Below the pieces are notes generated by a model, which searched no databases, had not been told where the DNA came from, and saw only the letters and a program-made list of their open reading frames with translations. A stretch of DNA of 61,208 bases from Bacteroidota bacterium. GTDB taxonomy: Bacteria; Bacteroidota; Bacteroidia; Bacteroidales; F082. A program made the position numbers and the translations under genes. Below are positions 54,426-61,208 of this stretch, piece after piece (position 1 is the stretch's first letter; the number at the start of each line of letters is the position of its first letter). The DNA is taken from contig JAERTD010000025.1 in assembly GCA_016845175.1 (NCBI GenBank), positions 1-61,208 of the forward strand, given 5' to 3'.

Positions 54426-57071
54426 ATGATTAAGACTGAAGGAACAAGATATATACTAGCATTTGCGTTTAGCTTTTTATTCGTACTGCCCTGGCAACTG
54501 AATGCTCAAATCAGCATTGGTGACGACCTGTCCAAGATCAGTTATGCGAAACCCAGCGAATATATCATCGGAGGTATAACCATTACCGGAGCCGAACATC
54601 TGGATAAAAATGTGATTATCATGTTGTCGGACCTGGATATTGGTGAAAGAATCAAAGTCCCCGGAGATGATATTACCGGAGCCATCCGAAAACTATGGGA
54701 ACAGGGCTTATTTGATAACATCAGTGTTACGGCCACAAAGATTCAGGGGAATTCAATATTTCTGAACATCATATTGCAGGAAAGACCCCGTATGAGTAAG
54801 TTTTCCTTTCAGGGCATCAGGAAATCAGAAGCTGATGATATCCGCGACAAGATTAACCTCACCAGAGGAGATGTGGTGACCGATCACCTGCTCATTAAAA
54901 CCAGAAAGATTATTGAAGAGCACTATGCAGAAAAAGGATTTCTGAGTGCTGAAGTGAATATTATAGAAGTGCCTGATCCAAAGGCTGATAATTTTGAAGA
55001 CCTGGTCATTAATATCAAGAAAAAACGGAAAGTAAAGATTCTGGAAATTGATATTGAAGGTAATGAACTTCTGAGTGATGATGCGGTAAAATCAGCCATG
55101 AAGGAAACCAAAACCAGAGGTTATTTCAATCCGCTGGATAGTCTGGGACCTTTGTTGGTAAACTTGGTTGGTGATGTGTTTACATTGAGGTTTGGTCAGT
55201 TCCGCGACCATATTGTCCAATATGCCAAGGACAACTATAAGATCAGAATTTTTAAGGGTTCAAAATATCTGGAATCCAATTATAAGGACGACCTTGATCT
55301 TATTGTGGCCAAGTACAATAAAAGAGGATTCCGTGATGCCCATATCATCACAGATTCTGTCTACAAGATTGATGACAGGAATCTGGGTGTAAAAATTAAG
55401 CTGGAAGAAGGAAATAAGTACTATTTCCGTAACATCACCTGGATTGGTAATACCATTTACCCATCTGGTTTTCTTAGTGCCATTCTTGGTATCAAGAAGG
55501 GTGATATTTATAACCGGGAGTTATTGGAGACCAATCTGAATTACAATCCAACAGGTATGGATGTGAGTTCACAGTATATGGATAATGGTTACCTTTTCTT
55601 CAATGCCACTCCAGTTGAAACCTATGTGGATAATGATTCCATTGATATGGAAATCAGGATATTTGAAGGTAAGCAAGCCAGGATAAATAAGGTTTCTGTC
55701 AGAGGGAATACCAAAACCAACGATCATGTGGTCATTCGTGAGTTACGAACCACACCGGGTCAGTTATTTGACCGTTCTCTGGTGATCAGAACCACAAGAG
55801 AGCTTGCCAACCTGAGGTATTTCAACCCTGAAAGTATACAACCAGACATTAAACCCAATCCTGCCGAAGGCACGGTGGATATTGAGTATTCTGTGGAGGA
55901 AACTTCTGCCGACCAGATTGAACTTTCGGGTGGTTGGGGTTATGGACGAATTATAGGAACACTGGGTTTGAGTTTTAATAATTTCTCTTTCAGGAATTTC
56001 TTTAATCGAAAAGCCTGGAAGCCTATTCCTTCAGGGGATGGACAAAAACTTTCCTTACGTTTCCAAACCTATGGTGCAGACTATATGAGTTGGAGTGTGT
56101 CCTTTACCGAACCCTGGCTGGGCGGTAAAAAACCCAATGCTTTGACCGTTTCCTATTACCATTCCATCTATTCCAATGGCCGTCCGAAGTCTGATACTTT
56201 AAGGCAGTCATTTGTAACTGATGGGGTAACCCTGGGATTGGGAAAACGTCTTACCTGGCCTGATGACTTCTTCACCTTGTATCAGGGCATTAATTTGCAG
56301 TTGTATAATCTGCAGAACTATGGAACCATCTTCCATGTGGGAACAGGAACAGGTGCCTTTAACAATATTAACTATGAAGTGATTCTTGGACGAAGCTCCA
56401 TCAATCAGCCCATTTTCCCAAGATCAGGATCTGATTTGTCACTGTCGGTTGAGTTAACGCCGCCCTATTCGCTTTTCTCGGATAAGGATTATTCCACCAT
56501 AGGGGATAATGAGAAATATAAATGGATCGAATACCATAAATGGAAGATTAAAGCCTATTGGTATTTCGAGCTCATGGATAAACTGGTGCTGGCCACGCGC
56601 TTGCGTGGTGGATTCCTTGGTGCCTATAATGACGATCTGGGCGTAACACCATTCGAGCGTTTTTACCTGGGTGGTGATGGACTGTCTGGTTATAATAACT
56701 TTGATGGACGTGAAATCATCGGTATGAGAGGCTACACCAATGAGTCGGTTACACCACTTTACTATCAGAATAAAAATATTGGAGGTACTGTTTTTTCCAG
56801 ATACAGTCTTGAATTACGATATCCACTGTCCTTGAATCCAAGTTCCACCATCTATGCACTGGGATTTGTTGAGGCCGGAAACTCTTGGTTGGGATCACAG
56901 GGCTTCGACCCATTTGATGTGAAAAGGGCTGCCGGATTTGGTGTGAGGGTATTCTTACCTATGTTTGGAATGCTTGGGCTTGATTGGGCTTATGGATTTG
57001 ACCCCATACCTGGGATACCTAGTGCTGCAGGAAGCCATTTCCACTTCTCATTGAATCAGTCCCTGGATTAG
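54426..57071 (+). CDS. bamA: Outer-membrane protein assembly factor BamA
   Basis: An 881-residue Omp85 protein that folds barrel proteins into the outer membrane. Signal peptide to about residue 27 (LPWQLNAQ), then five POTRA-like units to about 480 (starting YIIGGITITGAEHLDKNVI). The barrel is WGYGRIIGTLGLSFNNFS ... FYLGGDGLSGY (the conserved loop 6 region) and ends HFHFSLNQSLD. The two Skp genes next to it would serve the same pathway. Confidence 0.96.
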   Translation: MIKTEGTRYILAFAFSFLFVLPWQLNAQISIGDDLSKISYAKPSEYIIGGITITGAEHLDKNVIIMLSDLDIGERIKVPGDDITGAIRKLWEQGLFDNISVTATKIQGNSIFLNIILQERPRMSKFSFQGIRKSEADDIRDKINLTRGDVVTDHLLIKTRKIIEEHYAEKGFLSAEVNIIEVPDPKADNFEDLVINIKKKRKVKILEIDIEGNELLSDDAVKSAMKETKTRGYFNPLDSLGPLLVNLVGDVFTLRFGQFRDHIVQYAKDNYKIRIFKGSKYLESNYKDDLDLIVAKYNKRGFRDAHIITDSVYKIDDRNLGVKIKLEEGNKYYFRNITWIGNTIYPSGFLSAILGIKKGDIYNRELLETNLNYNPTGMDVSSQYMDNGYLFFNATPVETYVDNDSIDMEIRIFEGKQARINKVSVRGNTKTNDHVVIRELRTTPGQLFDRSLVIRTTRELANLRYFNPESIQPDIKPNPAEGTVDIEYSVEETSADQIELSGGWGYGRIIGTLGLSFNNFSFRNFFNRKAWKPIPSGDGQKLSLRFQTYGADYMSWSVSFTEPWLGGKKPNALTVSYYHSIYSNGRPKSDTLRQSFVTDGVTLGLGKRLTWPDDFFTLYQGINLQLYNLQNYGTIFHVGTGTGAFNNINYEVILGRSSINQPIFPRSGSDLSLSVELTPPYSLFSDKDYSTIGDNEKYKWIEYHKWKIKAYWYFELMDKLVLATRLRGGFLGAYNDDLGVTPFERFYLGGDGLSGYNNFDGREIIGMRGYTNESVTPLYYQNKNIGGTVFSRYSLELRYPLSLNPSSTIYALGFVEAGNSWLGSQGFDPFDVKRAAGFGVRVFLPMFGMLGLDWAYGFDPIPGIPSAAGSHFHFSLNQSLD

Positions 57072-57128
57072 AATTTCATTATTGGCAGGGTTTTTGAATA
57101 TTAAAGTCAAATGCTAAAAAATAAAGTC

Positions 57129-57698
57129 ATGCAAAAAAAACAATTAATAAGTATTTCGTTTGTGATGGTATTGGCCATGGTATTCACAATGACCACTGCA
57201 TTTGGACAAAATCAGAAGTATGCATACGTCGATACAGAGTATGTACTAGAAAACATTCCTGAATATACGGATGCTCAGGATGAGTTAAACGAACTTTCAC
57301 GAAAATGGCAGAAAGAAATAGAAACCAAATATGCCGAGGTGGAAGAAATGTATAAAAAATATCAGGCTGAGCAGGTGTTGTTACCCGAAGACCTAAAACG
57401 CAAGCGTCAGGATGAGATCATCACCAAAGAAACTGAAGTGAAAGATATGCAAAGAAATTACTTTGGTGCCGAAGGTGAATTGTACAAAAAACGCCAGGAA
57501 TTGGTAAGTCCTATCCAGGAGAAAATTTACAATGCCATAGAAACCATTGCCACCACCAGCAACTACAGTTTTATTTTTGATAAAGCCGGCGGGATGACCC
57601 TTTTATATGTGAATCCTAAGTACGATATCAGCGATGATGTGCTTGATGAAGTGGGTAATGTGATGCAAACAGTAAAGCGCGACAGACGTCAGCGATAG
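57129..57698 (+). CDS. Skp/OmpH-type periplasmic chaperone (copy 1)
   Basis: About 189 residues from ATG 57129 (57111 adds six codons). A signal peptide ends at TTAFGQ; the mature part starts KYAYVDTEYVLENIPEY and has long coiled-coil helices (about 45-130, rich in Glu and Lys), then NYSFIFDKAGGMTLLYVNPKYDI. Skp holds unfolded outer-membrane proteins for BamA. A C-terminal KRDRRQR tail is unusual compared with copy 2. Confidence 0.93.
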   Translation: MQKKQLISISFVMVLAMVFTMTTAFGQNQKYAYVDTEYVLENIPEYTDAQDELNELSRKWQKEIETKYAEVEEMYKKYQAEQVLLPEDLKRKRQDEIITKETEVKDMQRNYFGAEGELYKKRQELVSPIQEKIYNAIETIATTSNYSFIFDKAGGMTLLYVNPKYDISDDVLDEVGNVMQTVKRDRRQR

Positions 57699-57747
57699 TT
57701 TCAAAAGTTAAACTTTCTTAATTTAACTTATTAGCATATCCCAAAGA

Positions 57748-57777
57748 TTTCACGGTGTTGTTTTTTTCTTAATTTTG
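57748..57777 (+). promoter_or_regulatory. Promoter of the second Skp gene
   Basis: TAATTTTG (57770-57777) is a full -7 match, with TTTC 18 nt upstream as an imperfect -33 element, 47 nt before the ATG of copy 2. It implies that copy 2 can be expressed apart from bamA. Confidence 0.5.
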
Positions 57778-57824
57778 CCGTCCTATTAATCTAAACAATT
57801 ATTTTTCACTTTATTGAATAGAAT

Positions 57825-58340
57825 ATGAAAGCCTTTAAAAAAGCAATAGCACTTTTCTCTCTGGTTGCCCTTATTTCATCTTTTGGTTATGCACAAACTG
57901 CTGCAAAATTTGGATATATCGACTCCAATGAAATCCTATCATTGATGCCAGAAACAGACTCTCTACAAAAAGAATTGAAAGCATATGCTGACTATCTGGA
58001 TCAACAGATGAATGCTATGGCTATGGAGTATCAAACCAAAATTCAGGATTACCAAACGAATTTTGAAACCATGTCGGCTTTGATTAAGCAAACTAAAGAA
58101 AAAGAAATTACTGATCTGGAAAGCCGCATTAAAGCATTTCAGGCTTCTGCAGACGGTGACCTGGGAGCCAAACAGGCTGAGCTTTTCAACCCATTAATTG
58201 AAAAAGTAAAAAATGCCATTACTGAAGTGGGCAAAGAAAACAACTACACCTATATTTTTGATGTGGGAACTGGCTCACTCGTATTTTATGAGAATGGTGA
58301 TAACATCCTTCCTTTGGTAAAAACCAAATTAGGTATTTAA
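57825..58340 (+). CDS. Skp/OmpH-type periplasmic chaperone (copy 2)
   Basis: A 171-residue paralogue of the preceding chaperone. Signal peptide ends at FGYAQ; KFGYIDSNEILSLMPETDSL begins the mature part, coiled-coil helices follow, and YTYIFDVGTGSLVFYENGDNI closes the body. Last gene of the cluster before a terminator. Confidence 0.94.
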   Translation: MKAFKKAIALFSLVALISSFGYAQTAAKFGYIDSNEILSLMPETDSLQKELKAYADYLDQQMNAMAMEYQTKIQDYQTNFETMSALIKQTKEKEITDLESRIKAFQASADGDLGAKQAELFNPLIEKVKNAITEVGKENNYTYIFDVGTGSLVFYENGDNILPLVKTKLGI

Positions 58341-58367
58341 GAAAATCCTAAGGAAACCATATAATGA

Positions 58368-58397
58368 CCCTCGTCTTTTGTGACGGGGGTTTTTTTT
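58368..58397 (+). terminator. Intrinsic terminator after the Skp pair
   Basis: CCCTCGTC (58368-58375) pairs with GACGGGGG (58382-58389) with one G-U pair, followed by eight T. Confidence 0.9.
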
Positions 58398-58441
58398 ATG
58401 CCCATGAAGTAGGATTAAGAAAAAAGTGAAAGAGTTCTGGC

Positions 58442-58960
58442 TTATTCAGGGTCGTACCAGCTGGCGTACATATTGTAATTGTTCGAAATCCTATGGATCT
58501 CACCTTCCAATAATGCTGTATCTACGGTTTTGATCTTCTTGGCCGGAACACCGGCATAGACACTTCCGGAGGAGACGACAGTATTTTTTGAAACCACTGC
58601 ACCCGCTGCAATTACAGAATTGGACTCTACTACCACACCATCCATTAAAATGGCACCCATGCCAACCAGTACATTGTCGTGAATAGTACAACCGTGGATA
58701 ATGGCACTGTGCGCAATGGACACATTATTACCAATGCTAACGGCTGCTTTCTGATAGGTACAGTGGATCACCACAGCATCCTGTATGTTCACATTGTTAC
58801 CTATTCTGATGCTATGGACATCACCGCGAACCACGGCATTAAACCATACACTGCAATCATCACCCATGACAACATCTCCTGTGAGGGTTGCGTTGTCAGC
58901 AATAAAACAATTCTTTCCCCATTTGGGCTTAATTCCTTTTACAGATCGAATAACAGGCAT
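58442..58960 (-). CDS. Gamma-carbonic-anhydrase-like hexapeptide-repeat protein
   Basis: A 172-residue left-handed beta-helix protein with repeats such as IRIGNNVNIQDAVVIH, VSIGNNVSIAHSAIIHGCTI and VLVGMGAILMDGVV. Candidate zinc-site histidines lie in VVIHCTY, AHSAIIHG. Family members include the YrdA/PaaY group and true gamma carbonic anhydrases; activity cannot be told from sequence alone. It follows the nadB C-terminal segment in the same direction. Confidence 0.9.
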   Translation of the reverse strand: MPVIRSVKGIKPKWGKNCFIADNATLTGDVVMGDDCSVWFNAVVRGDVHSIRIGNNVNIQDAVVIHCTYQKAAVSIGNNVSIAHSAIIHGCTIHDNVLVGMGAILMDGVVVESNSVIAAGAVVSKNTVVSSGSVYAGVPAKKIKTVDTALLEGEIHRISNNYNMYASWYDPE

Positions 58961-58985
58961 AATAAATCAATTAGTTGGCAGCAGT

Positions 58986-59252
58986 CTACCTATAGTCAAT
59001 AGTATAATGAAGTCCAATGCTTTCCTTCCTTTTCATAGCGAATTTTATCACAAGATAGGATACATTGATCAGGTTTCTCAACTCACAAATGTCGCTTGAA
59101 ATGATGGACCTGTTGTAGAGCGCCTCTGTTTCGCTATAGATGATCTCGAGTCGCCGAAGTGCTCTTTTTAAGCGTAAATCAGAACGTACAATACCCACAT
59201 AATTGCTCATGATGGATTGAAGTTCTTTTTTGGATTGGGTAATTAAGATCAT
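58986..59252 (-). CDS. nadB: C-terminal domain of L-aspartate oxidase, cut off by an in-frame stop
   Basis: An 88-residue frame starting [20 protein letters not shown] and containing [18 protein letters not shown] and [20 protein letters not shown], then [11 protein letters not shown]. This is the helical C-terminal domain of NadB. It begins with ATG directly after the TAA that ends the upstream nadB frame, in the same reading frame. It may be made by reinitiation as a separate subunit, or belong to a mutated or misread gene. The sequence shows no decay. Confidence 0.88.
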   Translation of the reverse strand: MILITQSKKELQSIMSNYVGIVRSDLRLKRALRRLEIIYSETEALYNRSIISSDICELRNLINVSYLVIKFAMKRKESIGLHYTIDYR

Positions 59253-60539
59253 TTACTCGTTGAGCTTCATCCCTTCGAAATCCCAATCAGGTAACTTGTC
59301 TTCATACGGAATCTGATCGATGTCCTTCACCACCTCAAGGGCTGCTCTATGTGAAAAGACGGCAGATTCCAATAAGGAGTTAGATGCCAGCCGGTTGGCT
59401 CCATGGAGACCGGTTGAGGCCACCTCTCCGGTGGCATAGAGGTTTTGAATGGAGGTCCGTCCATCTGCATCAGTTTTGATGCCTCCACAGGAATAATGAG
59501 CGGCAGGTACCACTGGAATCATATCCTTGGTCATATCAATACCAATGCTAAGGCATTTGGCGTAAATTTTTGGGAAATGGTTGATCATGGCTTCCTTTTC
59601 CAGATGCCTGGCATCCAGATACACATGCTCATCTCCCGAAAGTTTCATTTCATTATCAATGGCCCGGGCCACAATATCTCGAGGTGCCAGCGATTCCCGG
59701 GAGTCGTATTTGTGCATGAACAATTCCCCCTTCTTGGTTTTCAATATGCCTCCCGCACCCCTTAAGGCCTCAGTGATAAGGAAGGAAGGACGTTCGCCGG
59801 GATGGTATAATGAAGTGGGGTGGAATTGTACAAATTCAAGTTTTTCAACCTGTGCTTTGGCACGATAAGCCATGGCAATGCCATCGCCTGAAGATACAGC
59901 CGGGTTGGTGGTGGTTTGATAGATATTGCCAATCCCACCAGTGGCAATCATGGTGGTTTTGGCCAGCAGAGTTTCCACCTGACCACTGGCTTTATTCAGG
60001 GCATAAGCACCATAGCAAACTATATTGTTGTGTCGGCTGACTTCCATGCCCATATGGTGCTGGGTGATCAGGTCGATGGCAAAATAATCTTCGAAAACTT
60101 CTATATTGGGATGTTGCCTTACCCGCTCACTCAATGCGCGCTGGATCTCAAATCCAGTGCTGTCTTTATGGTGTAAAATGCGGTGTTCTGAATGTCCGCC
60201 TTCTTTGGCCAGAGCATATTTGCCGGTTTTCTCTTTGTCGAATTGTGTGCCCCAGTCAATGAGCTCCTCAATACGTTCGGTGGATTCGGTAATGGTAATC
60301 CTTACAATATTCTCATCATTCAATCCAGCACCAGCACCCACGGTATCTTTGATGTGTTTTTCATAGTTGTCCGGTGAATACATGACGGCGGCAATTCCAC
60401 CCTGGGCCACGCTGGTGGCCGTGTCATCGAGATTGGTTTTTGAAAGCATACAAACCTTACCATGATCAGCGACTTTTAGAGCATAAATCAGCCCTGCCAT
60501 TCCTGTTCCGATAACCAGATAATCAACTTTACAACGCAT
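59253..60539 (-). CDS. nadB: L-aspartate oxidase, FAD and capping domains (N-terminal part)
   Basis: A 428-residue flavoprotein, first enzyme of de novo NAD synthesis, converting L-aspartate to iminoaspartate. FAD-binding VIGTGMAGLIYALKVA (about 7-22), SVAQGGIAAV, GGIGNIYQTTTNPAVSSGDG, QFHPTSLYHPGE and the late FAD motif GEVASTGLHGANRLASNSLL are intact. The frame ends in TAA at 59255-59253, where family members continue for about 90 residues; that remainder is encoded in frame immediately downstream. Together the two parts make about 517 residues, the normal length. nadA and nadC are not in the window. Confidence 0.94.
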   Translation of the reverse strand: MRCKVDYLVIGTGMAGLIYALKVADHGKVCMLSKTNLDDTATSVAQGGIAAVMYSPDNYEKHIKDTVGAGAGLNDENIVRITITESTERIEELIDWGTQFDKEKTGKYALAKEGGHSEHRILHHKDSTGFEIQRALSERVRQHPNIEVFEDYFAIDLITQHHMGMEVSRHNNIVCYGAYALNKASGQVETLLAKTTMIATGGIGNIYQTTTNPAVSSGDGIAMAYRAKAQVEKLEFVQFHPTSLYHPGERPSFLITEALRGAGGILKTKKGELFMHKYDSRESLAPRDIVARAIDNEMKLSGDEHVYLDARHLEKEAMINHFPKIYAKCLSIGIDMTKDMIPVVPAAHYSCGGIKTDADGRTSIQNLYATGEVASTGLHGANRLASNSLLESAVFSHRAALEVVKDIDQIPYEDKLPDWDFEGMKLNE

Positions 60540-60638
60540 GAAAACAGTGTTTAGGCTGCGAAGTTAAGGAATCACCTGTCTTATTAAAACCTATCATTCA
60601 AAAAGATCCTCTGAAAAATATGTGCTTCTTCAGCTATT

Positions 60639-61208
60639 CTAGAGATCGAGCAATGACTCAATGGGTGGTTTAGATCCGAAAAGCATGCGCTCAGGATTTT
60701 CAAGCATTTCCTTCACTTTCACCAAAAACCCAACAGATTCTTTACCATCGATGATGCGGTGGTCGTAACTCATGGCGATATACATCATGGGATGGATTTC
60801 GACTTTTCCATTAACCGCAATGGGTCTTTCGACGATATTGTGCATGCCTAAAATCGCACTTTGGGGAGGATTCAGAATCGGGGTCGACATCATGGAGCCA
60901 AAAACACCACCATTGGTAATGGTAAAATTACCGCCGGTCATCTCTTCAAGACTGATTTTATTATCGCGTGCCTTGATAGCCAATTCCTTGATTTTTCTTT
61001 CAATCTCAGCCAATGAAAGCATTTCAGCATTCCGGATAACCGGAACAACCAGACCTTTAGGTGCACTCACAGCAATACTTACATCCACATAATCGAAACT
61101 GATCATTTCATCACCATCAATTTGTGAGTTGATTTGAGGGAAAAACTGCATAGCCTCTGTCACTGCCTTGGTAAAGAAGGACATAAATCCAAGCCCAATA
61201 TTGTGTTT
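60639..61208 (-). CDS. sucB: 2-oxo-acid dehydrogenase E2 acyltransferase, C-terminal part
   Basis: The frame continues past the right edge (KHNIGLGF precedes the first internal Met), so only the last 189 residues are seen. [20 protein letters not shown] and [21 protein letters not shown], with the catalytic DHRxxDG motif, match the dihydrolipoamide acyltransferase core; the [22 protein letters not shown] wording favours the succinyltransferase (SucB) type over the pyruvate type. The lipoyl domain would lie outside the window. Confidence 0.9.
   Translation of the reverse strand, partial: KHNIGLGFMSFFTKAVTEAMQFFPQINSQIDGDEMISFDYVDVSIAVSAPKGLVVPVIRNAEMLSLAEIERKIKELAIKARDNKISLEEMTGGNFTITNGGVFGSMMSTPILNPPQSAILGMHNIVERPIAVNGKVEIHPMMYIAMSYDHRIIDGKESVGFLVKVKEMLENPERMLFGSKPPIESLLDL

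Overview
The window reads as a chromosome segment of a Bacteroidota bacterium, probably a Bacteroidales/Marinilabiliales-like or related marine lineage. Signs of this are a type IX secretion sorting domain on a peptidase, several -7 boxes of the TAnnTTTG type, few Shine-Dalgarno sequences, two DUF2723 membrane proteins, and a nadK - DUF6089 - uppS - bamA - Skp - Skp gene order. No IS element, prophage, rRNA or CRISPR array was seen. Most genes are housekeeping; the left third is an accessory carbohydrate locus.

1-18.3 kb: a starch/maltodextrin locus. A minus-strand operon (GH13 neopullulanase-like, GH31 alpha-glucosidase-like, an M1 aminopeptidase with a T9SS tail, a GH13 lipoprotein amylase) runs leftward and is followed by its own LacI-family regulator. 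Diverging from it are a cytoplasmic TreS-like GH13, a cyclophilin lipoprotein, a fused beta-phosphoglucomutase/GH65 maltose phosphorylase and two paralogous P-loop kinases. A convergent MFS sugar transporter closes the locus. Three near-identical LacI-type operators (core GCAAnCGATTG) sit in exactly the three control regions of this locus, each about 90-100 nt from a candidate -7 box. The likely flow is: polymer trimming outside the cytoplasm, uptake of maltose or short oligosaccharides by the MFS protein, phosphorolysis by GH65 and conversion of beta-glucose-1-phosphate to glucose-6-phosphate by the fused mutase. No SusC/SusD pair lies in the window.

18.3-24.9 kb: DUF481 outer-membrane protein, rnpA, yidD, a C-terminal processing protease, an O-antigen-ligase-like protein, cdd and a ChaN-like protein. 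24.9-30 kb: a leftward tRNA-Gln - rimP - nusA - infB unit with an intrinsic terminator ending three bases before the rimP start codon. 30-36.4 kb: tandemly duplicated DUF2723 proteins.

36.5-48.2 kb: mixed genes. These are a serine beta-lactamase-like hydrolase preceded by four 22-bp direct repeats, small membrane and lipoprotein genes, an unusual duplicated-domain/SH3/zinc-ribbon membrane protein, lgt, flavodoxin, a RIC-type hemerythrin with a LuxR regulator whose receiver has lost its phosphorylation residues, a glycosyltransferase, dprA, and a PrsW-like protein lacking part of its catalytic motif.

48.3-61.2 kb: cupin, rsgA, CBS protein, a BamA-like barrel protein, nadK, DUF6089, uppS, bamA, two Skp/OmpH chaperones, a gamma-carbonic-anhydrase-like protein, nadB interrupted by one in-frame TAA immediately followed by ATG, and the C-terminal part of a 2-oxo-acid dehydrogenase E2 gene running off the right edge.

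All calls rest on reading the sequence and on remembered family motifs; no database search was run.
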